A stretch of DNA of 13,604 bases from Pseudoneurospora amorphoporcata (GCA_033297205.1 MU859479.1:1-13604), one strand, 5' to 3'. Shown: positions 1 through 8,726, counted from the stretch's first letter. A program made the numbers and translations. Notes: generated by a model from the sequence alone, not told the origin.

Positions 1-672
1 CTTCTTTACTATACCCTACGTCAAGGTCCCGGCGCTAAGTGTGTAAAAAGCGCAAAAAAATAATAGAAATTCTAATACTACAATCGTTCCCGTGCTTTTA
101 CATTTGGCTAAGTTATATTTAGTTTTAGTTTTGGCTGACAGTACGAAAAGACATTTGCTACAGTCCGAAAAGACATTCTCTTATAAAAAGCGAAAGGTAA
201 GTAAATAAATAATAAAATTACGCTTTTATATCGTTAATAGCGAAATAGTCTATATAAAATTTAGTCTAAGTATTAAAAACCTAAGTTTCAAAATCCTTTT
301 GATTTCTTGAAAAATTTTAAAGTATAGAAATACTAGCTTCGGGATTGTAGGGGTTACTGAAGACTTATTAATAGTGATTTCAGTTAATAACATTTAGAAA
401 GTAATTATAAATTACTATAATTGCTTTTAAAAGTTTTACGACTAAGGAATTGTGAGGAAAGCTAGTACTATTATTGAAGGGGACGGAAGTCTGAGTAGTA
501 AGTAATAGTAGATAAAGGATTTTTATTATTAAGGGACGAGAGTAATAAAAAGGAAACTCTTAGGGCGTATTTACGAGAGAATAGTAATAGAGTATTAAAA
601 AGAGGGTTAAATATAATATAATAGGTCTATAAGAATAAGGTATAGTAAGTAGTTATATAGTTAAAATACTAT
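1..672. other. AT-rich, RIP-like non-coding block
   Basis: This stretch is strongly AT-rich. TpA steps are very frequent and CpA/TpG steps sparse, and there is no open frame of useful length on either strand. In filamentous ascomycetes this is the usual look of repeats mutated by RIP, which turns CpA into TpA on both strands. I see no recognisable transposase or reverse transcriptase remnant, so the original repeat cannot be named. The block ends where the 1.37-kb inverted-repeat element begins. The sequence right of that element (from 2052) starts with the same 8 bp, so the element landed at or near the edge of this block. Confidence 0.6.
138..177. repeat. Two-unit direct repeat, period 22 bp
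   Basis: The 18-bp unit ACAGTMCGAAAAGACATT occurs at 138-155 and 160-177, with a single difference (A/C) between copies and a 4-bp spacer. It stands out because it sits in otherwise degenerate AT-rich sequence. It may be a remnant of a tandem array or of a transposon's subterminal repeats. Confidence 0.6.
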
Positions 673-680
673 ATTTGATA

Positions 681-760
681 GAGAAACGCTATTCGCACCG
701 CCATCTTTCTCTTCAGACACCGCCGCCCTACCCCTCCCGCATTTCTAACCAATTAAATCG
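681..760 (+). repeat. Left terminal inverted repeat
   Basis: This is the inverted copy of 1972-2051 with three transitions. It begins GAGAAACGCTATTCGCACCG and ends in AATTAAATCG. Weaker similarity to the opposite end seems to continue about 30 bp further inward, so the original repeat may have been longer. Confidence 0.9.
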
Positions 761-908
761 TTAGCATCCAAACCGCGGTCCACCTACCCTTTTCCAGTGG
801 TATTCTTTTATAAATTTCGCCCAGAAATCTTAGTATTACATTCTTTCATGAAATGTCATGCCCAGTGCCAAGCCCAGATCTATACCCAGATTTGCACCCA
901 AATTGGCC

Positions 909-998
909 ACTTTATAGCACACTTTAAAGCGCACTTTATAGCGTACTTTATAGCGCACTTAGCGGCACGGTCGCACATCGCACGGTCGCATATCGCTT
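909..998. repeat. Subterminal tandem repeats, 12-bp x5 then 15-bp x2
   Basis: Five consecutive 12-bp units with consensus ACTTTATAGCRC fill 909-968; the third and fourth are nearly identical and the fifth is degenerate. They are followed by two 15-bp units of GGTCGCAYATCGC type (969-983 and 984-998). They lie about 150 bp inside the left TIR. Short clustered repeats just inside the ends of DNA transposons often serve as transposase binding sites, so that is the likely role here. A 67-codon frame crosses them, but it merely translates the repeats (AHFIAHFKAHFIA) and is not a gene. Confidence 0.75.
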
Positions 999-1000
999 AA

Positions 1001-1971
1001 TTGAACGAGTTTAATTGAGCGATTAATCACACTCAATCGACATTAATCCGTACATATATAATCTATCTAATATTTATCATATAATCGAGCACTCTGACTG
1101 CCAGCGAGTCTCCCAGAGTACCAAAGTGCCAGCGAGTGCGCCAGAGTCTCCCCTACTAGCCTTATGTACTTGCTATACGTGCACTGCGCCGTGTGCCCTA
1201 CGTGCCAGCAGGAGTGCTGGCTGGCGTGCTTCCTCTACCCCGAGTAGCGTTGCTTCCCTTCTCTCCTCCTCTACCTCTCTGTATACTGCCGCGAGGGCGG
1301 CCTCGTCCTCTGTTCTATATACCGGCTAGAGGCTGGCGGCGGTCAGCCTCATTAGCTTGCTCAAGGTCTACACCCTCCTATACAGACACGTTTCGCTAGA
1401 TAGACGGCGCTACCCGTGTCGAGGTAGTAGGGTTGCGGCCTGCCCTGGGCTGTCGGCCGCGGCTAGGCTGTAAGCGAGGCCGTCCTCGAGGCCGTGATGC
1501 TACCGTTTGGAATTGAGCTGGCGCAATTGAGGGAGGGGGAGCTTGGGTGTTGACTAGCGCGGTCAGTCGGTAAGAGTGAGGTCGATTGCTAGAGTGTGCG
1601 CTACGGTCGCGTGCGCCCGTCGGCTAGGTCGCTACATCAGCCATCTGCGTCACGATTAGCTAAGGAAATACACAGAAAAAATAACGGATCATTTCTTACT
1701 GTTGACAGATGCCAGCGCTTTGTTTACTTGGTGATATTTCGTGATGCGCGCGATGGTGGTTTGATTGATTATGAGGAGGGTGGTGGTGATCGTGATAGTG
1801 ATGGAGGAAGCGATACGATGCGACGATACAAATCGCTAAGTGTAACGATTACGAAATCTAGCCTGTGCAGGGGTTAGAATGTGTAATGGGCTGTAATCTG
1901 GGGGCTTGGCGGGCGCGGTACGGTTTGCTGACGCCAAGAACAGGAGCGTGGAGACCCAGAATGGATCCGAG
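1001..1971. other. Interior of the TIR element, no convincing gene
   Basis: The first part (about 1001-1090) is AT-rich with repeated TTAATTGA-type words. From about 1100 to 1500 it becomes GC-rich and low in complexity, including an imperfect repeat of TGCCAGCGAGT about 32 bp apart (1100-1140). The forward frame at 1596-1877 opens on a non-ATG codon and resembles no family I know. A stop-free reverse-strand stretch near 1322-1173 reads as an Ala/Glu/Arg-rich, coiled-coil-like peptide but has stops on both sides. I call no gene here. Confidence 0.5.
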
Positions 1972-2051
1972 CGATTTAATTAGTTAGAAATGCGGGAGAG
2001 GTGGGGCGGCGGTGTCTGAAGAGAAAGATGGCGGTGCGAATAGCGTTTCTC
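1972..2051 (-). repeat. Right terminal inverted repeat
   Basis: This is the reverse complement of 681-760 at 77 of 80 positions. Immediately outside it lies ATTTGATA (2052-2059), the same octamer that precedes the left repeat. Confidence 0.9.
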
Positions 2052-2059
2052 ATTTGATA

Positions 2060-2949
2060 AAGAGAGTAAGAGAGAAGATTGCGTAGAAGGCGCAATCTAG
2101 AAAGGATTTTGTATACCACCGTACTAAGGCTGGGGCAGCCAAGCCAGAGCCTCATAGGCTATAACCTAGTATCAACCAGGTTATAACCTCAGAGCGCTAG
2201 CCCTATAACAGTGGGGGATAAATCCCACTGGAATAAGATTTAGCGGTACTCGATCAAACTGTTTGTTGGGTGTGGGTTGTTCCTGCTCTTTAAGTTTGTA
2301 ACAACCACTAGTTATATCGTCGTGACTGAACCAACGGTTCTACTGGGACAAGTTAGAGGACAGTCCCGTTCTTTAAAAGGATGCTGCTGTCCACTCCGGC
2401 TGTAGCGTACCTTACCTAGACAAGGGAACAGACGTTGCCGGAGCTGGGCGTCTGATCAGATCGGCACGTTATTTCCGCACCGCTCCACTCTTGTTGCACA
2501 TCAGGGCGCTTCACTACTCACCAGCCCAGTAACTCGGGCTTGGATGCTCTTGGCGGGCTTGGATCGCTGCCACGCCCAGTCAGTGTCAGTTGCACTGCAG
2601 TGTGTCAGGTTGAAGTGTCATATTCCATGTGCACTTGCGTCTTGCTGCCAGCCATCATCATCCCATCCGCCCCCGTTCCCGAGTATTTATATTAGTCTCG
2701 TTGCTCCCGCGTCCAAACGCCGCCTCACCGCCCCGCATTCACCTCCCTCAGTTCACCTGCCCGTCTTTTTTGTCAAGTGCTCTCCGTCTCCGTCCCCGGG
2801 CACCCGATCTGTATACCACAAACACCCCAAAGGCAACAGTCGTAATCGCACCCGCCTGAACCTCGCTTCCTTAATATCGGTGGCAACCGTGATACCTACC
2901 TGCTTCTACGTGCCTGAAGTGCCTACCATCAGGCCCAGCATCAACAAAC
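2060..2949 (+). promoter_or_regulatory. Spacer, promoter and 5' leader of the Cys-rich gene
   Basis: There is no gene here. Just right of the transposon are three compact dyads: AGATTGCG/CGCAATCT (2076-2083 and 2091-2098, 7-nt loop), the perfect palindrome AGGTTATAACCT (2178-2189), and CAGTGGG/CCCACTG (2209-2215 and 2224-2230, 8-nt loop). Nearer the gene, TATTTATATTA at 2684-2694 is a plausible TATA element about 256 bp before the start codon. Between them lies pyrimidine-rich sequence (about 2700-2800) typical of fungal leader regions. The long forward frame across 2544-3095 overlaps the real first exon in another frame and is not coding. Confidence 0.45.
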
Positions 2950-3317
2950 ATGTCGGCTCAGCAATACTACCAACAAGGCCCCCCGCCACAGGGGTATGGA
3001 CCGCCGCCTCCTCAGGAAGGATATCCCCAATACCCTCAGCAGGTGAGTTTGGAGTTATAGGCAACAAGGCCACGGCGTCAAACCGCAAAAGCTAACCCGG
3101 TCATGGTCTGTTGCAGTCTTATGGTCAGCCTCCCCCACAAGGTTACTACCCTCCGCAAGGCCAAATGCAATATCAACAGCAGCCTCCTCCTCAGCAGAGT
3201 GGCGGCGGTGATGGGTGCTTCAAAGGGTGCATGGCGGCCCTCTGCTGCTGCTTCGTGGGCGCCGAATGCTGTGAATGCTGCGCTGACTGCTGCGAATGCT
3301 GCGCCGAGTGCTGTTAA
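2950..3317 (+). CDS. Cys-rich CYSTM-like small protein (97 aa, two exons)
   Basis: The coding sequence joins 2950-3042 and 3117-3317. The 74-nt intron has donor GTGAGT, branch point GCTAAC (3091-3096) and acceptor TTGCAG, and lies between codons. The start codon in context AACAATG-like ACAAACATGTC opens the only frame that runs in phase into exon 2. Residues 1-69 are rich in Pro, Gln, Gly and Tyr, with loose repeats such as QGYGPPPP and PPPQGYYPPQG, and have no signal peptide. Residues 74-97 hold 15 cysteines, mostly in pairs (CCC, then CCECC, DCCECC, ECC at the end) around a short hydrophobic stretch (MAAL..FVGA). This matches the layout of CYSTM (cysteine-rich transmembrane module) proteins, small tail-anchored or membrane-associated proteins linked to stress tolerance in fungi and plants, including yeast relatives. 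Membrane attachment and possible palmitoylation or metal binding are inferred from the family, not shown. A metallothionein is the main alternative; the Pro/Gln tail argues against it. Confidence 0.8.
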
Positions 3318-4382
3318 GAGAGTGAGGATAGGCTTTCACGATCTCGACTGTTGAAGATGGATTTGAACACAAGCCTCTGAGAGATATTATTCTTGGAGCA
3401 ACATGGGCGCAATGCCTGATGCGCAACACCACACAGGCACACACCAAGTACTCGAGATTGATGGCCGCAACATTCGTCAGCTGGATTGGCAAAGGAAAAT
3501 TCCCTGACCACCGACATCACCGTCCATGGGTTGTTTGTCAGCGGACGGCAGCATACTCGTTTGATGGTCAATCACATTCTTAGTTGGGAAAGGGTTAAGG
3601 GGGCGTTGTGGATACCTCTAGGTGCACAAGCACTGGGTAATGATTAGCGATCACCTCGGTTTTCTTTACCAAGAGGTATCGGAGAGGAAGAAGGGCCTTG
3701 ACTGGGTCAAGTTCACGTTAAGACCTTGATTAATATCATGACTATTCTTGAAGCTCTTTTATGGTCTCCGTTAGTCTGTTCTGTTCTCCGGATGCTGCAG
3801 TCTAAGCACCCAAAAAGCTCTGTTTGCCTATCACTGTCGAAAACAATGTTACTAAAAGATGGGTAGAGGTTGGTGATACCGTGGTCTGGCAGGTACTTTC
3901 GTGTGGTGGCTACCTCTCCGGATGGGACACTGGAACGCAGGTACCATCTTGGTTACCTCCTGAAGTACATTGCCTGCTGCTTGCCGCCTGAAGGTACTTA
4001 CTTGAAGCCGATTTCAGGGTCCGCGTATACACCGGACGAGCTGGAACAGGGATCCGTGTAGGTTGAGGAAGTGTTGATACGCAGTAGTAACCTATGTCTT
4101 TCGCAAACGGTAGAAGGAATGCACCGCCCGGTATTACACCTCTGCATCTTCTGATTGCTAACTAAGGCTTTTTAGGTGAATCAAAAACGAGTCGAACCAT
4201 CACAAAGCTTCTAGCACACCATATGTAATAGGTGGGACGGCTTTCAAAGAGTAAGGTGGTAACAGTTTTATACGTTGGTCCGCTCGGCCTTCACCTCGTA
4301 CTGTGCGCATCTTACACCGTAATGTAGGTATGAGTCATTAAAGTACGTTTAATTACCCGCTCAGCGCCAGTCATCGCAAGGA
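3318..4382. other. Intergenic region after the Cys-rich gene
   Basis: This holds the 3' untranslated region of the Cys-rich gene and the far upstream region of the Abp1 gene. No frame is long enough or familiar enough to call. A 63-codon forward frame at 3870-4061 has no recognisable motif and no intron signals that would extend it. A few short direct repeats occur, for example TCTCCGGATG near 3785 and 3913, but I see no transposon ends. Confidence 0.5.
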
Positions 4383-4858
4383 ATGGCCGGTCAAGCCAGC
4401 AGGGTCCGTTCCGTTGGAGCAGTCGGTCGGTCAGCCACACTACCAGAACACTCTAGCTCACCTCCTAGCTTGGTAGGTACGCTGCACCGCCTCGAACGTC
4501 GTACGAAGCTGCCGTCGGGTGCAACTGAGTCCCCATCGCAATGCCCCAGACTCGCCGGCCGGGACACACCTTTCGTTACCCATTGACTGACGTATGTTGC
4601 GCAGATGGAGCTCCACCTCCATTAGCAGAGGTACCTGGACCTAACTCCAGCGCTATGCATCTCCTCCAACACCGGGACCTTCTTCATCTCTCTCTCTCGA
4701 CCTCCAACCGATCCGACCGACGTCTAGATCACCAACAATCTGTAGCCGTTGCTGCAGCTGCCAATAATTCCACAACCTCCCCCGATTGTTGACCGTCCCA
4801 GCTCCTTTGCGTCGTTACCCATCCATTCCGCTCCACACAGCCGGCCACTCCGCCCACC
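4383..4858 (+). promoter_or_regulatory. Abp1 upstream region with two upstream ORFs
   Basis: A CT-rich tract at about 4681-4710 (CATCTCTCTCTCTCGACC) is the sort of sequence found near fungal transcription starts. Two upstream ORFs precede the Abp1 start. One is 4605-4625 (six codons, MELHLH). The other is 4655-4792 (45 codons, starting MHLLQHRD), which is in the same frame as Abp1 but closed by TGA 66 bp before its ATG. Whether either is in the mRNA depends on the unknown transcription start. GACTGACG followed by GCGCAG (4584-4604) also resembles a branch point and 3' splice site, so a leader intron is possible. Confidence 0.4.
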
Positions 4859-7414
4859 ATGGCCTCCTTAAACCTGTCCATCAACGGCCCCTCCATCAAG
4901 AGCAGTTATCAGGGCGTCACTAATGGCCCTGCGCCTTCATCGGCATCTCCCACCTACGCCCACTGGGCCCTTTTTTCCGTCCAGGCGCCTCTTCTGAATG
5001 CCTTCCAAGACTCTGGGGCAAAGGAAAGCATCCTGAAGGTCGAAAGCACTGGCGGTGAGTGCCACGCCGGCCGACAACTTCTCCTTACCACCATACCCAT
5101 GGCTATGACTAATCATTCGTCATTACAGATGGTGAGCTTTCCGACCTGATCGAGGACTTCAACGAAGGCCGCATCCAATTCGCCTTCGTCAAGGTCAAGG
5201 ACCCGAACAGTGGACTTCCTAAAAACGTCTTGATCGCCTGGTGCGGCGGTGGTGTCCCCGAACGGACAAAGGGGTACTTTACCAGCCACTTGGCTACCGT
5301 CTCCAAGATTCTTCACGGCTACCACGTTCAGGTAACAGCACGCTCCGACGGAGATCTTTCTCCCGAGTCCATTGTGCAAAAGGTTGCCGATGCATCAGGC
5401 GCCAAGTATACTGCCGGCGGTTCGGCACCCGTGTCAGCCGCTGCCCCGCCTCCTGTTGCCAAGAAGCCCGTTTTTACCCCGACTACCTCTTCATCGGCCG
5501 GCTCTTTCAACCCTATTGTTGCGGCGCGGACCCGGAATCGCGGGGGCGAGGATGATGACGGCTGGGGTGCGGATGCTCCGCCAGTCACTCGAACCCAGCT
5601 GGAGAAGGTTGCGTCTGCCTACCAGCCGACCAAGGTCAACATTGCCGAACTCAGGAAGAACAAAGATGACTCGCGTTCCGTCGGAATCCAAAAGCAAGAT
5701 GACCGGCCGGAGGACATTGTCAAGGGTGGCTACCAGCCCATTGGAAAGGTTGATATTGCTGCTCTCCGCGCCCAAGCAAAGAAGACCCAAGATGACCGGC
5801 CCGCCACCGTGAAGGGAGCCTACGAACCGGTGGGCAAGGTTGATATCGCTGCCATTCGTGCAAAGGCTCAGCAACGTACGGCTGAACCCGAAGAATCGGA
5901 GACACCTAAGAGCCTGGCAGAGAGGACCGCCGCATTTACACAAGCAGAACGCTTGACCGAACTTCCCAAGCCCAAGGTTGCCAAGAAGTTTGTAGGCAGC
6001 GCTGCATTTACCGGCACCAAAGCTCCTACACCGGCTCCTCTCGGTTTCGGCTCGCCTGCGGCTCCCGTCGTACCTCCTGTTGGGGCTGCTAGCAGAACAT
6101 TTGCTGACCAGGGTGGAAAGACGCCGGCCCAAATCTGGGCCGAGAAGAAGGCCAAGCAAGGCGGTGCAGTTGCACCTGTGTCCACACCCTCTGCCACCGC
6201 TGCGCCTATTGCTGCCCAGAAGAGTGGGGGCGAATGGAAGAGCGGTTACGCTGGGAAGAGCTGGGCAGTGCAGGCACCCAACTACAGCCGAGGTGGTGTT
6301 GAAACACACGCAACCGGAGGCAGCGCCTCGCAAGAGAGATCGGAGCCTGAAGCACCTGCCTCGCCGGCTGGTGGCATATCCGCGCTGCGCGATAGATTTA
6401 AGGATACGGCACCCATGGCCGCCAACACGGGTTCACGGTCAGCACCAAATGTCCCTTCCCCCGGCCCAGCCTCTGGTGAGGAAGAGCATGCTCCGCCACC
6501 CCCGCCAACCGGAAGCCGTCCTTCCGGCGGCTTTGCCCTTCCTGGCCTGCCATCCCGGCCTCCTGTGGCTGACGCCGAGGAAGAGAACGATGAAAGACAG
6601 CTGGAAGAAGAAGTCCGTGCACACGAAGAAGAGCCTTCCTCGCCTGTCCGCATCCCTGTCCCAGTTGCTCGGAGCGCAGTGCCTGAGGTGGAGCCAGCTG
6701 GTAATCTGCCACCCCGCCCGGTCCCCGTTCCGCAGGAGCTACCGAGAGAGCAGGACCTCCCCGTGGAGGAGGATACCCATGACCCGCGTGCTGCCGCCCT
6801 GAATGTTGCCAGCGGATCTCTTGGCCACAATGTCGAGGCTCATCAGGCTGGTTCAGATGGTGGCAAGCGTGCTTTGGTACAATATGACTACGAGAAGGCC
6901 GAGGATAATGAAATTGATCTCCAAGAAGGTGAGTATGTCACCAACATCCAGATGGTGGATGACGATTGGTGGATGGGAACCAACGCGCAAGGGGAGAGTG
7001 GACTCTTCCCTAGCAACTACGTGGAAGTCGTGGAAGACGATGAGCCTGCTGCTGCTTCCAGTGCGGCTCTAACAGCAGCGGCAACTCAAGCTCCTGCTGT
7101 GCCTTCACCTGCGCAGGCCGAAGCGGGAGCACCCACAACTCCGGCCGGTCAAGTCGCTGGTCCAACAGCGACGGCGCAGTTTGATTACGAGGCTGCGGAA
7201 GATAATGGTAAGTGATGCTCGCAAGCCCGGCGTACACAGGGCGCCGAAACCCCAGGCCTAGCAGTGACTAACAATCTAAACTGGTATAGAGTTGAGCTTC
7301 CCCGAAGGAGCCACGATTACGGATTTGAAGTTTCCCGATGATGACTGGTGGTTTGGCCACTATAATGGAGCGTCAGGTCTCTTCCCCGCCAACTACGTTG
7401 AGCTTGACGCGTAA
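4859..7414 (+). CDS. ABP1: Actin-binding protein Abp1 (ADF-H and two SH3 domains)
   Basis: Three exons, 4859-5054, 5129-7207 and 7290-7414, give 799 residues. Both introns (74 and 82 nt) have GT(G/A)AGT donors and GACTAAY-type branch points (5107-5113, 7266-7272); both interrupt a codon after its first base. The start lies in a strong context, CACCATGG. Residues about 5-140 form an ADF-homology domain, with blocks such as FNEGRIQFAFVKVKD and WCGGGVPERTKGYFTSHL. EDDDGWGAD (206-214) resembles the acidic Arp2/3-binding motif of Abp1 proteins. Three repeats of YxPxxKVxIAxLR type follow (230-242, 267-284, 297-314). Residues 520-530 are proline-rich and 549-568 acidic. SH3 domains span about 645-702 (DDDWWMG, FPSNYV) and 745-799 (DDDWWFG, FPANYV); intron 2 splits the second. 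Abp1 binds actin filaments at endocytic patches, activates Arp2/3 and recruits partners through SH3. Budding-yeast Abp1 has one SH3; two are usual in filamentous fungi, by my recollection. The repeats' function is inferred. Confidence 0.96.
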
Positions 7415-7776
7415 GGCCAATATAACGAAAACCATGGTGCCGATTACGGACGACCGGCCTTCTCGGTTCGGGTTAATTGGTATATGGCCGTTAGTTGACT
7501 GTGATTCTTGAGGGAGCGGGCTGGGCTGGATGCAATGTTTATCTCGTAATGGTAAAAAGAATATAATCTAGTGTAGTCCATTTAAAAGCCAGTTGAGCAC
7601 TACTTTACATTTGGTTCTCTTGATTACAAGCAACTGAGCAGTTACTGTAGCCTGTGACAGAGAAGCCACTAAAAAGCCATGGAGTTGATAGATGGTCTTG
7701 AATGACGTAGGTAGGTCGAAGGTTTCCGCTACGAGTCCGTTTCGTACCAGTAAGTGTATATAAGCATGCATCCTTG
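7415..7776. other. Region downstream of Abp1
   Basis: It contains the Abp1 3' untranslated region. AATATAATCT at about 7559-7568 is A/T-rich and could serve as a polyadenylation element, but this is weak. Reverse-strand frames of 60-70 codons here are unremarkable and run on into the transposon sequence that begins at 7779, so I do not call them. Confidence 0.4.
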
Positions 7777-7778
7777 TA

Positions 7779-8104
7779 CAATCTAACCCTGGTTTGTTTA
7801 TTAGTCTGGTACAAAAAACGCCATTTCCACTCTCGAACTACTAAAAGTAGAAAAGAATTCAGGCTTCGAGCGGACGGGTGCCGCAGAGGGGACTACTCTC
7901 TTATATCTTTCTGTCTTGGAGGCCTTGAATAAAGACGAAAAGAGGTATAAGAAGCTTCTGTGGCGTTTTTAACCCTTGTCATTGTCCTATGATGCTTTAA
8001 ACGGAGGCCAATTTCTCTTTTTGAAGGCCAATGAAAGCTCTAAATCTCCCCTACTCAACCTTTGCCCCAAGAACCAAACTAACAAACAAACCAGTATTAT
8101 ATTG
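7779..8104 (+). mobile_element. MITE copy 1 (326 bp, TA target duplication)
   Basis: The ends are inverted repeats. The left reads CAATCTAACCCTGGTTTG and the right, reverse-complemented, reads CAATATAATACTGGTTTG; together they match at 28 of 34 positions. TA flanks both sides (7777-7778 and 8105-8106), as expected for the Tc1/mariner superfamily. Inside is a second inverted pair, AAAAACGCCA (7814-7823) and TGGCGTTTTT (7961-7970). There is no coding capacity. The body is homologous, in inverted orientation, to the split copy at 8681-9511, and its right arm to 9781-9961. Confidence 0.85.
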
Positions 8105-8145
8105 TATGATAATTACATAAATACGTGTGACTATAATATATACTA

Positions 8146-8178
8146 CAATTTAACCCTAGTATTATATTTGTTAGCTTG
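8146..8178 (+). repeat. Orphan terminal repeat of the same MITE family
   Basis: After a TA at 8144-8145, the sequence CAATTTAACCCTAGTATTAT and the following ATTTGTTAG resemble the left end of MITE copy 1 and the right end of copy 2. No body follows because the longer element begins at 8181. It may be the surviving edge of an older copy into whose terminal repeat, at its internal TA, the longer element inserted. I could not find its other half to the right of 9961. Confidence 0.5.
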
Positions 8179-8283
8179 TACAATATAAGGCTGGTTTGTT
8201 TATGTCACACGGACATTGCCCACAGTCAAGGGGTTAGGATCGTAAGACTCAATAGAGCCTCAACGCTTAGTATTAGCCTCAAG

Positions 8284-8583
8284 ATGCTTAGTGGCCTCCG
8301 GCTACAACACCTACCTCGGCCGGACTCGCGGCTAGACCCTCGTTCGGACCCACGGCCGGGCCCTCGGCTACGGTCATCCCAGAAGCAACCACAGCCAACC
8401 AAGCAAGAAGCAGGGCGCCCGGATAAAGGACAGCGCCAAAAGGAAGATAGAGAATGGATGAAGGCATTCAAGAAGATCCACACGTATGCAAACTACTAGA
8501 TAGATGTCTTGAAGCCTCAGGCGACAAGGTTTGATGCGTACCTCAAGTACGTACCGATTTCCTTTAGCATAAAAAGGTCTTAA
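8284..8583 (+). pseudogene. Decayed reading frame in the longer element
   Basis: From the ATG at 8284 a frame runs 71 codons to a TAG (8497-8499) and then continues in the same frame for 27 more codons to TAA at 8581-8583. The visible product is basic and charged (for example DREWMKAFKKIHTYANY, then IDVLKPQATRFDAYLKY). The TAG could derive from CAG by one C-to-T change in a CpA step, as RIP produces. CCTAACCTTCTCCTAG (8586-8601) resembles a branch point and 3' splice site, so the original gene may have had an intron here. I do not recognise the family; a transposase-associated or DNA-binding protein is only a guess from its position. Confidence 0.3.
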
Positions 8584-8726
8584 ACCCTAACCTTCTCCTA
8601 GAGGTTGAGAAGATCAACAAGGCTTTCGAGACCAAAGTAGTTTATTAGCTGAATTAAACTACTGTTCCAAGTCCTGAATACAGCCCTTGTCACAGTTTAT
8701 TAGTTTAGTTCTTCAAATATAGGTCA

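Larger units (their letters stand above)
681..2051. mobile_element. Non-autonomous DNA transposon, 80-bp TIRs, 8-bp TSD
   Basis: The ends at 681-760 and 1972-2051 are inverted repeats of 80 bp matching at 77 positions; all three mismatches are C/T transitions. The element is bounded on both sides by the direct repeat ATTTGATA (673-680 and 2052-2059), a perfect 8-bp target duplication that fixes its ends. Long TIRs with an 8-bp duplication fit the Mutator-like (MULE) class best. hAT elements also make 8-bp duplications but usually have much shorter TIRs starting with CA, whereas this one starts GAGAAACGCT. The interior has no frame resembling a transposase, so it would depend on an enzyme encoded elsewhere. 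Its GC-rich interior contrasts with the RIP-like DNA to its left, suggesting it inserted after that DNA was mutated or escaped RIP. Confidence 0.88.

Noticed and set aside
797..1000. 67-codon frame with AHFIAHFKAHFIA-type repeats
   Set aside because: It is a translation of the 12-bp DNA tandem repeat inside a transposon; the repeat period is divisible by three, so a repeating peptide is expected.
681..2051. hAT-type assignment for the TIR element
   Set aside because: The 8-bp duplication fits, but 80-bp TIRs that do not begin with CA are atypical for hAT; a Mutator-like origin fits better, although it is not proven.
2544..3095. 183-codon forward frame across the start of the Cys-rich gene
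   Set aside because: It reads the leader and first exon in another frame and runs through the intron. The spliced 97-residue product has clear family features and proper splice signals.
3245..3314. Secreted cysteine-rich effector or hydrophobin
   Set aside because: The protein has no N-terminal signal peptide; its N-terminus is Pro/Gln/Tyr-rich. The Cys are adjacent pairs at the extreme C-terminus, unlike the spaced eight-Cys pattern of hydrophobins.
5491..6333. 280-codon open frame on the reverse strand inside Abp1
   Set aside because: It is antisense to the main Abp1 exon, whose domains are clear. High GC and codon bias often keep the opposite strand open. Its product is Cys/Leu/Arg-rich with no family motif.
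6080..6802. 240-codon forward frame overlapping Abp1
   Set aside because: It is an alternative frame of the Pro/Ala-rich linker of Abp1, with Arg/Pro-rich composition and no domain.
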